From Eonycteris spelaea (taxonomy: Eukaryota; Chordata; Mammalia; Chiroptera; Pteropodidae), in the NCBI GenBank assembly GCA_003508835.1, contig PUFA01000144.1, positions 558,001-622,000 of the forward strand: 64,000 bases of DNA. Direction: 5' to 3'. The notes beneath the pieces are model-generated. The model had not been told where the DNA came from. It made no database searches and saw only the letters and a list, made by a program, of their open reading frames with translations. Position numbers and translations under genes: made by a program. Below, piece by piece: positions 12,126 to 24,893 of this stretch; within the stretch, counting starts at the first letter, position 1; each line of letters opens with the position of its first letter.

Positions 12126-13870
12126 GAAACAAAATCAGCTTAGATAAAATGGGTCTTTTATCTTAATGTGAGCTTTTATTCATAAGTAAGAGTAAAAAAG
12201 AGCATAAACCCATATTTAGATAGGATAATTTTTTAGTTCATGAGTTGAGGAAAGCAAACTAAGTTGACAACTGAAATTCCTTTCTTAAAAAAAGCATGAG
12301 CAGAAGTGGGAGTAGGAGTAGAAGAGAAAAGCTGTGATGCTCTACAACGTTATTAAAAAGGCAAGTCTCCGAGAGTAGAAGTAGAAAGTGGATTTTCATG
12401 AAAACATGCACTCCCTAGAGATTTTGACATCTTGGACTATCCAAGCTATACTGGGGAAGTGAAAACTTCTGAGGAGTAAAACATTGGGGAATTTTTATTT
12501 GCAGCCATAAGTTATCCCATATGGTTGGAGAGTGATTTCTTATACAATGAATAGGAACTTGAATTAACTTGGCTGTTTATTGAAAGGAGAATGAAGGAAG
12601 AGATGGGTGGGCTGGATTCCTGTGTCATAACTGAGCCTGTCTAGAGGCAGTAGCAAATCATCTCAAGTCAGAACAGCCTTAGGTGGCTAAAAAATTATAG
12701 CAAGAGTGACAGTGGGATAAAGCAATAGGATGGAAGGGAGAAGAAAAAATGGAAAAGTTGGATAAGTGATTACCAGCTAATAGAAAATATGTGGTAATCA
12801 ATATAGCAAGGCAAGGGAGAGTGGGGACATAAGGGAGAGCATTCGGTGTTGGAAAGATCATTCAAAGGCAAAGAAGGGGCATTTAGGCAAGGTATAAAAT
12901 ATCAGGTAGAGAAGGTCCTCAGCTATTACAGAGGAAAACCAAGATAGTGTAAAAAATAAGACAGACAAAGGAGCCAAATGAATATAAGATAAGTTACATA
13001 AGAGGTTGAAACAAATAAGACATTTTTAAATACATAAGGAACAAGAGGTCAGAGCAATGGCAAGAGAAATTTACTGCCCGAAGAGGCAAAAAAAAAAAAA
13101 AATGAATTCTCTAAGTGTTCACAGAGGACAAGGCAGATGCCAGAAACAAGCATAAATTTCCAGAAGGCGGAAGAAGAAATATTTAAGGAAATCAAGATCA
13201 ATAGTAGAACCAGCCATCAAGAAATTACAATGTCCCCAAGCCACAGAAAACTCCAGAGGCAGAAATGGCATCCAGCCCAGAGACTGAAGAGAAATTGGTG
13301 GAGGGAGTCTCAGGAACCTTCTACTAAGGCTTTTGCAACTAGAAAGGGAAAGGCAAGTGCAGCTCTGTGAAGGAGACATGAAATTGGGGATGATGCATGA
13401 CCCACTCTTAAGTTCCCCTGTGATGAGGCCTAAATACAGATGAGGGGAGACACCTAACCTCTTTGTCATGACTGGGATTTTTCCCTTTGAAAAGCAATTG
13501 TCAGAAAGGGCTGCATGTTCAGAATAAAATGGCTGCTATTTGGATACTCTCAAAGGCCAGTTGTTCTCCCGGGCCTTTAGCTATGGCACCAATAAACTGT
13601 TGACTAAATTATCACATTGCCTGTTGACCCTCAAGCTCTGGGAAGCCTTTTATGATTTATTTCCAGAGGAGAAAGCTTACCAAGACCAGCAAGAGGAAAA
13701 AGCAAGGAGTCTCTGGGGAAGGTGACTCATGGCTCGACTTGTTGACTAACCTCACTTCTCATTCATGTAGCATTTTCTATTCTGATTCTCCTCGTGACTG
13801 ACTTTTCATTTCTTCAATTTCACCATATTGTAAATATCTTTGCAAGCTACCTTAAATGCTTTTTGAAAAC
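12126..13870. other. No recognised feature
   Basis: No repeat or gene recognised. A frame on each strand at 13119-13469 (116 codons minus, 77 plus) has no known similarity. Confidence 0.45.
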
Positions 13871-14350
13871 AGCTAAGAAAGTAAGAAGGCTAGACAGAAG
13901 AGAGGGAGAGAGGAGAGAGGTGATGATTGGGAGAAGAGAGATGAGGGAGAGAGAGGTTGAGTTCATTTCTCAGGGAAGACTATGGGGCAAAGAAAAAAAG
14001 CAAGTTCATTCATTAAATGGAGAAGAAAAATGGGTTGGAAACAAGACAAAGATCTAAGAATTCAAGAAACCATGTAAGATGAGGTTGAAAGATGGAAGAG
14101 TAAACTAAACAAGAAGAAATGAAGAAAATATCTGAGGTAGAGGACTAAGTAAGAAGTATTGAAGGGAGGGCGGAAAAAGAGGATAATGGGAAGAAGGCCT
14201 ATGATGGCTCAGAATGGAAGTATGAAAGAGTAAAACTAGAGAGAAGGAAGTAGATTATAACAAATTTAAACTTGGCTCTGAAAGAGACCTGGGAGACAAG
14301 TAATTAAGCTGGTGAGAGAGGAGAACTATAGCCTGAGACCGAAACGACAA
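13871..14350. repeat. Purine-rich degenerate stretch
   Basis: The plus strand is dominated by A and G over about 480 bases (aggagagagg and agggagagagagg type words) without a clean repeat unit. It looks like an old, mutated GA/GGA simple repeat region. Confidence 0.7.
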
Positions 14351-16499
14351 GGAAAGAAGAGAAAAATTTAGGGATAATCTCAAGAGGTTTAGCATCTCTG
14401 AAGGCAGGTGTCCTGTAGTGAAACTTTGGCCATGGCATTGAGCCTGTTAACATTAAAAGCAGCTCTTTGGAAGGGACAGACACACATACCACCCACCATA
14501 TATGCATACATACCACACCATAAACACACACACAACCCACATGATACATATGTACCACACTCGTTTCTATAAAAAATAAATCAACTTAGGTTTCCTTTTT
14601 AAAATAAAGATGGGTAATCTATGAAATTTGCTAGTGAGAGACACAGATTATTCTAAAATTATAGTTTATTTTGGTATTATAAAATTTAATATCTAAAATT
14701 ATAAATTTTATACAGGAGTGATTATAATATCATATACAGATAAAAGTAATGACTTTAAAATGTTTTATTTATTAATTTGATAAAAAAAATGCTTAGTCTA
14801 TTCAGCTCACCAATAAGGAAAATAACCCATAAATCCTAAAAAGTCAATCATTTGATTTCACAAAACTTCAGGATTGAGATTGAGAAACAATGTAGTTATT
14901 TAGGTCTTTTCCCCATTAAAATATACCCAGTCCACAATGTTATGTGTATCTCTCATGTTGGCCAAGTCAAATAATAGCCAAAAAGTTGCCAGAAATGTCT
15001 ATACCTACTCCTTTATTTTCTAATCTTCAAGTAAAGTTAAGTAAAGTAAAGTGAATGTGAAGTAAAGATCAGAAAGTTTCTCTCTTATTTTGTAGGTAGA
15101 TAGAGTTCATGAAGAAGAAACCAGGTGAGACCAGTGTCAACTGAATTAGAACAAGAAAAAGGGTCGCTCCATAACCTAATGAAAAAGGAATTTGTTTACT
15201 CTCATTTATGAAAATAAATTGAGCCTGAAAAAATATTCCTAAGATGTTTTCCCTCCCCTCTACTCTTTCCATACCCTAGTTCACGCAAAAACAGAGAGTT
15301 CTGGCTAAAGATGGGCAATCCATGGAAACATTCAGCTGTAGGTACCTGTTGCTTTTTTGTTACAGCAAAATTTTTTAAATTTTAATTCACTAGCCAACAT
15401 TCCAAATCTCCCAGGAAAATAGCCTCTCCTTTCGAAAAACTCAGCACTTCTGACAATAGTACTTCTCCAGTCAACCACCATCCATAGCTGAGCAGTGCTG
15501 CCCCCTAAGACTGGACATGGCTCATCAGTTCATCCCAGTCTCCACCCCCAGGCAAATATCTATTTTTGATTGCCTGGTTGGTTCCTGTAGGTACTTAGGT
15601 TTTCGATGTCTGTGCTTAAAAAATCATTAAAGGCTCCAAACATCGTAGTCTTTTGAAATGAGGGCCACTATTCTGATCTGCTTCCCAAAAACTAAGAACA
15701 TATGACAGGTCCAAACTACCCAGCCATGCAGGGTGCTTCACTCCATATATACCTATTTGCAAACAACAATAGCTACAGAACAAATGACAGGGCCTAATGG
15801 GCCCCTGCCTCACTTTAAATTATAGAACAAAGTAGACTTCTGGTTTTTGACATCCCTTGACGAATGAAATTAAGAATTACATTATCCTTCTTTTTTAAAC
15901 TCAGCTACTTATGCTCTTCTCTTATTTCACTGCTATTTTTCTTCATAATACCTTAAACCTGATGTTGATAATCTTACTAATAATTATAATTATATTATGA
16001 AATATTTACTTTCTAATGTCTTCTTTCAAATACTCAATATATATTTTATTATGATTTTCATAAAGATATGAATAAAACTAATTTGTTATGATGTTGGCAT
16101 TTTTCAAACATTACTTTGAAAAATAACACTGCGTCTTTTGAATGTAATGAACTGAAATTTCTAGAAGTAATTTGATTTATTTTAAATAATATCAACTAGA
16201 AGGATGATAAACAATACTGAAACTCCTTACTTCATTACGAGGTCTCATCTGTACCCATGGGGAAAGCAACAGATGAAGCATCTGGGCGCTGACCTGTGGT
16301 AACCTGACTGCCAGCAAGGCAAAAACTGGTTACTGGTTAGAAAAGGTCATACATCTGAGTCTCAGGATCTATAAGCCAAAAATAGCGCATGGCACTAAGA
16401 AATGACTAGTCTTTTAATTCATGAAGGCAAGATAATGAATTCAGTGTAACCACATGCTTCTCATATAATCTACGTACTTTTTTTTTACTATGAATTAAA
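14351..16499. other. No recognised feature
   Basis: AT-rich DNA, especially 14600-14780 and 15950-16200. No gene, RNA gene or named repeat recognised. Confidence 0.5.
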
Positions 16500-16875
16500 C
16501 ATATATTCTTATGTCAGAACAGGTATTTATGAAATATTGTCATTTGCATTAACATAGATCTTCAAGGCAGTATATTAAGTGAAATAAATCAATAATAGGA
16601 AAAATTATAAACTGTAAGATTTCACTCGTATGTGGTATATAAAACAAAAAACAAACAAACAAAACAAAAACACTTATAGATACAGACAATAGACTAGTGA
16701 TTATCAGAAGAGAAAGGGGATAAGGGGAAGGCAAATGGAGTAAAAGGAGTCAAATATATGGTAATGGAAGAAAAATAGACTTTTAGTAGTGAACATGCAA
16801 TAAAATATACAGATATTGAATATGAAGTCATACACCTGAAGGTTATATAATGTGAAACCCAATGTTACTTCATTT
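16500..16875 (+). mobile_element. LINE-1 3' end, diverged
   Basis: Follows the same 3' region as the copy at 2774-3395: 'ttaagtgaaataaatcaata', a 'gactagtgattatcagaag' segment, a 'gtcaaatatatggtaatgga' segment and 'acctgaaggttatataatgt'. More decayed, with an inserted AAAC-rich simple repeat near 16640-16670. No coding capacity. Confidence 0.75.
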
Positions 16876-18264
16876 AAAAAGGGGGTGCGAAAACCAGAGT
16901 GGTTCATAACTCCCTTACGAAGATAACTTTTCCCAACACCTTCACCACAAACACACGTATCCCAAACTGGGTTGCAGCTAGACTGATGTAAAAACAAAAA
17001 TGCCAGGCTTCACGTTCAAAATTTATTAAGAATATCAAGATGGCAACAGCGGAGCATTAAATCAAGTGAGGAGCCCTTCGCACTGGCACCTGTACACAAC
17101 TGCACAGGTCACCTGCCCATGAAACCGCCCTGGAAGTAAGAGAGAAATTTGAGTTTCGAAAAAGTAACTCTTTCTTTCAAAGACATAAAACCGTTTAGTC
17201 TTTACTTCTGAAACCTCAGACCCAGCCCTAGGGAGCAGGTCAAGGGGCTACAAAAGAGAATTGTCATCTCAAGCAACTTTCCAGTTGTTGCCTTCGCCCT
17301 GTGTACCCTGATGGACCTTTTAACCTCCCTCCCCAGAGCAGGGAAGATGTACTCAGGCCTGAACCCTTCAGGCACATATAGTGAGCAGCTGATCAAGTAA
17401 CTAAGGCTGAATTAGAATATGGCTGCCTATACCTTTTTAACCTCATGGCAAATTTAAGCTCATAAGGGAAGTTTGAAGTAAAACTATCAGGTCCCTTTTT
17501 TTGAGAGAGAGGAAGCCAAGTAAGAGGAGGAAGATAGGCAAAAGCAAATTTCCTTCTAAAAAAGTATGATGTAGTTCTTCTAGAAGGACACACCAAGGCA
17601 AAAGTACCAGACTTGAGAGTGTCAGCAGGGCAGGGAGAACATGTTAGGTTAGGCCCTGAAGGGCACTGCCTCGGTCACCACCGAAACTATATGAGAAATC
17701 CTAAGAATAGAGCCTCGGGCACTTTGGGGCATCATTTTGGAAAGATGAGGCTTTGGCCTGAACAGCTGCTACATCAGCTGTGGGCAGGGACTTGGACAGT
17801 TGGTGCCATTTCTTAGTTATACGCAATTTTGTGTTTCTGTAGAAAATTCTAGTTAATCTGTGGGCTTGGCCTATTCAACTGCTTCTTAGCCCTGAGAAAT
17901 TTCTACAATATTTCAGGTACAGCCTTGTGTCTTGATGATGCTGTTTGGGGGTGTTTAGTTGGCAGTGGCCTGGGAATCAGGATGGCCAAGCCTGCTATTA
18001 ATGGGCTGTGTAACCTAGCACCCTTTAAACACAGCTTCTCAGCTTCATCAACCAAGAACATGAGGGAACCCGACTAGATTAGAAGTGATTGACTCTCTTT
18101 AAGAGCCCTGGGGTGAGGGGTGAGAGGTGAATGGGGAAGATCTGGACAGCTCCCCACTCCAGCTTCAACCAGAGCAGCTCCCTGATTTCCTGTTCATTTT
18201 TATCTCCTCAGAAAGGAACAGAGTGAAAACCATACACCAGGAGGTCATCCCCACCGTGTCTAGT
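16876..18264. other. No recognised feature
   Basis: No gene recognised. The start of this stretch (about 17020-17150) has a non-random look but I cannot assign it to a family. Confidence 0.45.
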
Positions 18265-18450
18265 TTTTGGCCTACTGGCTCTGACGCCAGTTTCCAGGGC
18301 ATCCACCCCAGTTCTACCTCTGCCTAGTTGTGTGACATCACACATGTTCTTTAACGTCTGTGCCTTGTTTCCCTTGTTTAAAATGAAGGCATTAACACTA
18401 CCTGCCTCTAAGGTTTCTATAAGCACTAAATGAGGTAAGTGTTGTAAAAT
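18265..18450 (+). repeat. MIR SINE
   Basis: Forward MIR order: 'ctctgcctagttgtgtgaca', 'cctgcctctaaggtttctat', 'aagcactaaatgagg'. The GAG|gtaagt match at 18432-18440 falls inside this repeat and is not evidence of an exon. Confidence 0.7.
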
Positions 18451-19369
18451 CTTTAGTTCACTTCTGGTTTACAGTATGAGCTAAACAAAGTTAACTATAA
18501 CAATTTTGTTTGAACGTCAGATTCCATGGTGAAAGAAAGGCTGAAACAGACTTTGGACCTGGTATCTTAAAAGTCTCTCTAGAACATGATTTTTCTAATA
18601 TTTCTTTCCTTATTTCCTTTATGCCTTCGCTTCCTTCTTACAAAACCTCCGCCACTCAGGTTGAACCAAACACAAACAGGAATCTTTCCCTTGGCCATGG
18701 AGTGGTGAAATGGAGGGTGGGGTGGGGGTGGGGAGCAGAGGCATGTCTGTCAGTTTTGAAGTGTTCCTGGAAATGCTGTTTGGAAAGCCAGTATCATGGA
18801 ATTTTGTCTGGTCTGTTTTAGTGGGTGTAACCAAAGCCTCCATCCTTGCCACCCCTCCTATGAGAGGAACTGTGCTAGCCTATGCACACTATATAGGCAA
18901 AGCCTAAATCTCTACCACTGCAGACAATAATGCTAGCACCAATGGCAAATGCCATCAGGAAGGAAAAATCTAGGACATTCAGAAGCAATAGCTAAGGTCA
19001 TGCAGAATACATATGATTTATGTCCACTCTATGGCACCGATTCAAAAACGACCTCTCAGCTGCCAGTTACCTTACCCAGCTTTTGCCTTCTGCCTGCTTA
19101 GTGGGTAAACAGCCACTGATGACAGGAGCCCAGGATAAATCTGTCAGCAAGACTTACAGGACAAAATCTCCTGAGAAAGGCTTGAGGAATCTCGAAAATA
19201 AATCTCTGCGTCCCAAGCAGTAGCAAGGTCACCCAGGTTTATAACATCTCCTTTTCACCTCTCTGGTATGGGTCTTATTGACTATAATTATCACCGACCT
19301 CAAATGACACCTTGAAGTGGCACGTCTTTTGTTACAATGAGGACTGCCCCACACAGACCTGCTTCCCAG
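18451..19369. other. No recognised feature
   Basis: Positions 18510-18907 carry overlapping frames on both strands (up to 103 codons), none recognisable. A G-rich run at 18715-18735 (gggtggggtgggggtgggga) could form a G-quadruplex on the plus strand. Confidence 0.4.
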
Positions 19370-19430
19370 ATAACAGCCTCAAGAGCAGCAGGTTTTGGAC
19401 AAGAGGTCATGGTTATCTTTTATCTGACAG
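19370..19430 (+). other. Candidate small exon (weak)
   Basis: A 61-nt stretch preceded by cctgcttcccag and followed by a consensus donor, gacag|gtaagt. It is open in the frame starting at its first base (ITASRAAGFGQEV...) and would end after one base of a codon. It can be chained in phase with 25772-25810. No protein family recognised, and short splice-flanked open stretches occur often by chance, so this is only a hypothesis. Confidence 0.1.
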
Positions 19431-19858
19431 GTAAGTTGGATGTTTTGAATCTTTCAAGAAGGAGCTGGGCATTAAAAATGGAAGTCAGGCAGCATTTAAC
19501 ACAACTTGGGAAAAGGATTTCAAGATACTTAAAGACTTAGAAGACAAGAGGGCAGCAGGGTCTCTGGCTACAAGATAATAACTGCTCCACAGCTGTCACA
19601 CTATGCCTGTGAAAGGTCCTCGATTGGCATACTAGACCAGATACTGCACAATGATTCTAAAAGAGGTTTGAGGACCCCCCAGAAAGATTTGACCCTGTCT
19701 TTTAGAATTCCCTCCAATTTCCTCCTTCAGAGATCAAGGGCACTTACAGCAATATCCAAGCTGCAGGAACAGTGAAAGTTGGCAGCAAACAAGGGCTACT
19801 CAGAAAGCTACACTGATTAGACAAGCAAAGGAAAGGGTGGATGAGAGTGGGATATGTA

Positions 19859-19990
19859 AGATTCCTTACTGCCTAGGAAATAAAGTCCCAATTCCCACAC
19901 CTGACACTTAAGGCTCTAGCCAATACAGCCAGCTTGCTCTTTCCAACTGCACCAACATTGCCTCCCAGCTGTGGCTCCAAAGTTATAGTT
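19859..19990 (+). repeat. LINE-2 fragment
   Basis: Contains 'ggaaataaagtcccaattcc' and 'ttaaggctctagccaataca', which match the L2 region just after the AGTGATC-type motif. Confidence 0.65.
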
Positions 19991-20345
19991 ACTGACCCCG
20001 AGGGGACCTCAGAGTTAGTGCAAGGGCCATAGATTCGTATACACTAAGACTGTCTTACCCACTTCTGTCTCATTTTTTATATGTATGAAACTGCTAGAGT
20101 TTATATGAAAGCCATACAATGTAGGTTCGTTTAGAAATATTACTGAATTTTTGGTTGTTTTTGTACTGAATGAGCAATTACTTTCCTGTGGAAATTTTGT
20201 TACTTTGTTTGTTTTGGGGTTTTTTGTTTGTCTGTTTTTGTTTTTGACGTAAAACAAGTTTCTTCTTGAGAAGCCAGGACCTACTAGGACACATAGGCCC
20301 ACTTCTTTGGTTAGGCAATCTCTCCCCTGACATCTTTCTCCCTCC

Positions 20346-20645
20346 CAGCACTGTCCAATAGAAATTTAATGCAAGCCACGAATGCAATTTTAAACTTTTT
20401 AGCAGCCATTGTTAACAAAAGGAAAAAGAAACAGGAAAATAATATAATTTAACATATTCAAAATATCATTATTCCATCATATGAGCGAGACTTTAAAAAT
20501 TATTAATGAGATATTTTACTTTTTTATATTAAGACTTCAAAATCCAGTGTGTATTTTAGAGTTACAGTATATCTCTATTTGAACTCATCATATTTTAAAT
20601 GCTCAGTGACCACATATGAGCAATGGCTGCCATATTGGACTTCAG
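20346..20645 (+). mobile_element. hAT-Charlie-type non-autonomous transposon
   Basis: Starts cagcactgtccaatag and ends near gctgccatattggac, which are inverted versions of one another as in the MER5/Charlie group. The interior ('attaatgagatattttactt', 'aaaatccagtgtgtatttta') matches a known mammalian hAT consensus that I cannot name with certainty. No transposase is present. No clean 8-bp duplication is visible because the right terminus is damaged. Confidence 0.7.
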
Positions 20646-20649
20646 TTCT

Positions 20650-21005
20650 ATTCAGTCATACTTTAAAGCCTTGGTTCTCATTGCTCCTCCTACCTTCCTT
20701 CCTTCTATACCCCTCCCTTCCTCACCTCTCTGCCTGACTACAACACAGCCATCCTCAATGCCTAGTGTATGAACCACTGTATCTAGAGATCCCCAAGCCC
20801 AGAGTAGTGTCCATTCCTCATTTGTTCTAACATCCCAGGTCTATGCAACACACCTGGGTTCATTAATTATAAGTGTGTCACGTCTCCCCAAGAAGTTTGT
20901 AGCCTCTTTGTGTATAGAAAATATGCCTTTTATCATTTTTCTCCTCCAAAGCACTAGGCAGAGTGCAGAACACACAGTAGGCTCTAGAAGTACTCACTGG
21001 ATTAA
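20650..21005 (+). repeat. LINE-2 fragment
   Basis: Matches L2 3' region order, ending 'cagtaggctctagaagtact', the usual place just before the AAATATTTGTTGAATG-type tail. Partly degraded in the middle. Confidence 0.55.
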
Positions 21006-22374
21006 ACCAATATTATTTTCTTAGACGTCCCGCTCTATGTTACTGGAGAAATAAGACTTTTATTTGCTGATGAAAACACTATGACAACCAAAGAACAAAT
21101 AAATGTGATATTAGTCTTTCAAAAGCCAATTTTCTTATTGCTGAATGGAGGCACTTTGTCATCAAGAATATCTTGAGATTTTGCATGACCTCATTTTACA
21201 TTATCCCAGGCTTCTCGTTGGCTCTCACAAACTCCAAATATGTATAACTAGTATATTTTCAGAATAATTTCCAATGTCCATTCACTTATGTGTCATGCCC
21301 CTGCTCCATTTCAGCCTCATTAAAGTAGAGAAGACAGAGTTTACTTTGAGGAAAGGGGAAGATGGCAAGGAAAAACTCTCTCTTTTCTCCTGGAATTCTG
21401 AAGAAGGCAAGGAGATAGGGAGGTGAGCAGTCCTCGGTGCATTTGCAACAGACTCTGAATAGCGTCATAGAGCCCTTGCAGGAGGCTAGGTGAGCCCACA
21501 GGCTGTGCGGTGGATGGCCTGGTCCAGGAACTCTTTGAAGGACTTGACAGAGGTGCAGAGTGATGTACAGAAGCAGGCAGCATCTAGAGGAGGCTGGGAG
21601 AGGCCCCTGGATCACAACTGAGCTATGAAACATACCACAAGTTCATCAGCTGCAGAATGCCCCGAGAAGCACCCAGCTTAAAACCAGGTCTTAGAGGGCA
21701 GTAGCCAGCAAGCACCCAAGGAAATCATGGGGAGACCCCTTCTTACCAAAGCTACGAAGTTTCGAACCAGCCTGCAAATACGGAAACTACTTTTTCTGCA
21801 CATCTTAGTGTAGTATGAGTAATTCCGTGACCTTGATATGTACAAAATCTTTGAACAGATAAAGCTAAGAATGCATGTATATGACGTGGATGTAGGAAGT
21901 GAATGACTTTCAGACAATGTTCAAATTCTCTACAGAATCTGTAGTCATAAGTTTTACTTTAATGGTACGGCACTGGCCTTGAGCAAAATTCACCTTAGAC
22001 ATCTCGTTCAAAATAGCATTCATTGAGTCCTTGTGCTAGCTACTACTATACATATTCTACTAAATAAAATACACTTGCAAGGCATTTACACCTTAGCGCC
22101 ATCTTCCCTTCCAATACCAGAAGTCTACTTACAGAAATCTGCTTTTAAGAGGGTTCTGGTGTTTGTCGTTTATATCTTAGGGTAAATTAAATTAATGTGT
22201 TGCCTCTCCATAATCTGTGGTTTGATTCTTTGTTGTCATGGTGATGGTTTACATTTTTACGTTATGCCCAACAATAAGAAAAAGACTTTGATCTGCTAGA
22301 GCAACTTTCAGGCAATAGCAAACACCTAGGGACCTATATATCTTTTAATACCAGGAGGTCTTCTTCCCTGAAAT
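21006..22374. other. No recognised feature
   Basis: Positions 21300-21640 are GC-richer and carry two overlapping minus-strand frames of 115 and 80 codons. Neither gives a recognisable protein. Confidence 0.4.
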
Positions 22375-22690
22375 TCATTGAACAAATATTGATTAAGTAC
22401 TGGCTCTGTTCCAGGTGCAGAATTAAATGTTGGAAAGACATAGATGCCTCTCTGACATCTCCACTTGGAAGTCCCATAAGCATCTCAAATTAAACATACC
22501 TTATGAAAGAGTCATGATTCCCATCCGCTCAAACCTATTTATCTCCAGTTTTTTCTATCACAGTAAATAGCAGAACCATGTGCCCAATGTGCTAAAATAA
22601 GAAACCCTGGCATAATCCAGTTCCTCCCTTTTACTAACGCCCTCAGCAACACACACTAATGCAAAATCACACTTATCCACATGTGTACTA
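22375..22690 (+). repeat. LINE-2 fragments
   Basis: Positions 22440-22690 follow L2 in the forward direction ('tctgacatctccacttggaa', 'taagcatctcaaattaaaca'). The 65 bases before (22375-22440) look like the L2 3' end in reverse, which would make this a junction of two oppositely oriented L2 pieces. Confidence 0.6.
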
Positions 22691-22706
22691 TTCAAGTAAT
22701 TTAACT

Positions 22707-22995
22707 GTTATGGCTCTAATGCTGGGGTGTCTCATGTAAGAAAACCAAAATCTTAGCCTGTAACTGCCTCAGGGTCACAAAATTGTCCACTCAGACAACT
22801 ACACTTTAAGCTATAACAATCAATAATTTCCTTACTTTGCTTCCACTTTTTCTCTATAAAAGTCTCTCCTTGAGTTCCTGTCAATTGGAGCCCCCTCATC
22901 ACTTCCAGTTTGGTGTTGCCTGATTCAAATCAATTTTTGCTGAAGACAAACTCAACATTTTTAATATATCTCAGTTTCTCTTTTAATAGTACATG
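22707..22995 (+). mobile_element. Probable solo LTR of an old endogenous retrovirus
   Basis: Has LTR-like organisation: a TG start, 'ctttttctctataaaagtct' with a TATA box at about 22855, then a polyadenylation-side region ('gcctgattcaaatcaatttt') before 'ttttaatatatctcagtttc'. This order resembles class I ERV LTRs of the MER type. No gag, pol or env is nearby. Family not assigned. Confidence 0.4.
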
Positions 22996-23564
22996 TATAT
23001 GCACATCCAAGGAATTATTCCTATTGGTCCTGCCTGCAAATCAGATCTTAAATCTGTAGAGGAGAAAAAATGATTTTTCTTCTACCCTTCTGAGTTCTTG
23101 GCTGAGACTCTGTAGTAAAAGATTAACAACAGACAGAGTTCATTAATGTGTATACCTCATGAGCACATGGGAGCTACCCAGGAAAAATGAGTAACTCCAC
23201 AGATGTCCAGTCTACCACCCTAAAGACCATCTTCAGCTAGAGACAAAAGAAAAACATTAGGGGCAGAGGAGAGGTCAGTTACCTGAGAGGTTACCAGGAA
23301 ATGCCGTAAACAAAGATATGGTTGTCATGCAGATTGACAAGAGTTTCTAGTGATTTAGAGTCATTCTTCTCTTCCTGGTACAAAAAGGGAGACACCCTTA
23401 TAACTGGAGAATATTTTTTTTATAAATGCAGTTTCCCTTATAGAAGGGTAACTTCTCTGTTTCAGAGCTTCTCCTGTGTCTGCTGTTTCCCAAAAATTAT
23501 CAGCTCAGGATAATCTATATGCCAAAGAAGCGTATTTGGGGTGACATATTCTGCTACCCTTCCA
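22996..23564. other. No recognised feature
   Basis: No repeat or gene recognised. Confidence 0.5.
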
Positions 23565-24070
23565 ATCTGTGTTCTCACTATGCCCTTTGCCACTGCCATC
23601 TTAGAGTTGGGCCACTCAAATAGACTCTAGAGGGCTCCTGCTGTTTTCATTCTTGTTCCCTCCAGTGCACGCACCTCTCAGCACTCAGATTGTCAGGATA
23701 CCTGTAATAATCTCCCAACTCTGTCCCTATCTTCCAAGGCTATGTCCTCTACTCTGCTTACCTCCTTGTGGGATATGCCCTTCTGACCTCCCCAGCCTGA
23801 CCTCTAACCTCTTTCCCCATCACCTACATGTTCCTTTATGAAAGTCTTAGGTAGTTCTCAGAATGGATCACATTGTTTCTATTTTTAATACTTTGCGCTT
23901 TCTATTCCTTCTGCCTAGAATTTGCTCCTCTACCCTATGACTGGGTTTTTCTCCTCCTACAGGTCTCAATTTAAATATCAACTCTTCACAAACAACTTCC
24001 TTGACCAGTCTAACTGAGGTTACTCCCTATTTTTAACTATCACAGCATTCTGTGTTTTTCTTTAAAAGCA
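23565..24070 (+). repeat. LINE-2, long fragment
   Basis: Runs through the characteristic L2 3' half: 'ttctattccttctgcctaga', 'caggtctcaatttaaatatc', 'acaacttccttgaccagtct'. About 500 bp, old and non-coding. Confidence 0.75.
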
Positions 24071-24114
24071 AAATTATAAGTTGTAAATAGTTGATTTATG
24101 CATTGGTAGAATAA

Positions 24115-24330
24115 CAATAGTTCAGAGCTTTGAATCTGAATCTGGATTCAAAGTCTGTCTTTGCCACTTACAAGCTGTGTGGCCTTGGAAAAGTTACTTA
24201 ACCTCTCTGTTCCTCCATTCCTTTATCTCTAAAACATCAAAAAAAAAATAGTACCTTCCTCATGGAGTTGTTAGAGAATTAAATTAGTCAATATACATGA
24301 AGCACATCAAATGGAGATGGTCTGTAAGAA
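24115..24330 (+). repeat. MIR SINE, near full length
   Basis: Clear MIR: 'tgccacttacaagctgtgtg', 'aaaagttacttaacctctct', 'gtaccttcctcatggagttg'. One short A run interrupts it at about 24239-24249. Confidence 0.85.
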
Positions 24331-24374
24331 GCATAATATGTTTATTTGTTAAACATAAAAACAAAATATAATGA

Positions 24375-24485
24375 TGGCAAGAATCCTGTCTTTATTGAGC
24401 ACTATCTCACGGGCTTTGCCTCTTGTCTAGCACAAAGTAGACATTCAATAAATACTCATTAAATACATAAATAAACAAAAGAATG
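24375..24485 (+). repeat. LINE-2 3' terminus
   Basis: Ends 'acattcaataaatactcatt' followed by AAT-rich tail, the usual 3' end of L2. Confidence 0.65.
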
Positions 24486-24534
24486 ACTAAATGACATGAC
24501 TCTGTCCTTGAAGTATTTGTGGTAAAACCCAACA

Positions 24535-24698
24535 GGTTGCAAATTTTAATGTGCAAACAAATCTCCTGAGGACCTTGTTAAAATGTAGACTCTGACTCAG
24601 TAGCTCTGGGTTGCAGCCTGAGAGCCTGCATTTCTAAAAAATGCCAGGTGTTGCTGATGCGGCCGGTCCACAGTCCACACTTTGAATATCAAGTTCTA
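24535..24698 (+). mobile_element. MER5A (hAT-Charlie) copy
   Basis: Matches MER5A in order: 'ctgaggaccttgttaaaatg', 'gactctgactcagtagctct', 'ccagtccacactttgaat'-type end ('cagtccacactttgaatatc'). A short non-autonomous DNA transposon with no coding capacity. Confidence 0.8.
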
Positions 24699-24786
24699 AC
24701 TATCGGCTGACCAAGAAGAAATCACCTCCTGAAAACTGTCTGCCAGAAACAGCCTTCCTATTGCAATCCATTTATACCTTATAGAT

Positions 24787-24885
24787 CAGGGGTCTCCAAC
24801 CCTTGGTGTGTGGACCTCAGGTCATCAGGCATTAGATTCTTATAGGAGTACTGGTCCTTCGTGTGAAAAAAGTTTGGGACCACTG
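24787..24885 (+). mobile_element. MER1-like hAT element, internally deleted, with target duplication
   Basis: Starts caggggtctccaaccc and ends gtttgggaccactg, inverted copies of each other. Flanks are ttatagat (24779-24786) and ttacagat (24886-24893), an 8-bp duplication with one change, as expected for hAT. Only 99 bp long, against about 340 bp for MER1B as I remember it. Related to the copy at 41479-41693. Confidence 0.85.
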
Positions 24886-24893
24886 TTACAGAT

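Noticed and set aside
18427..18441. Strong splice-donor match gaggtaagt
   Set aside because: Lies inside a MIR and has no paired acceptor with an open frame.
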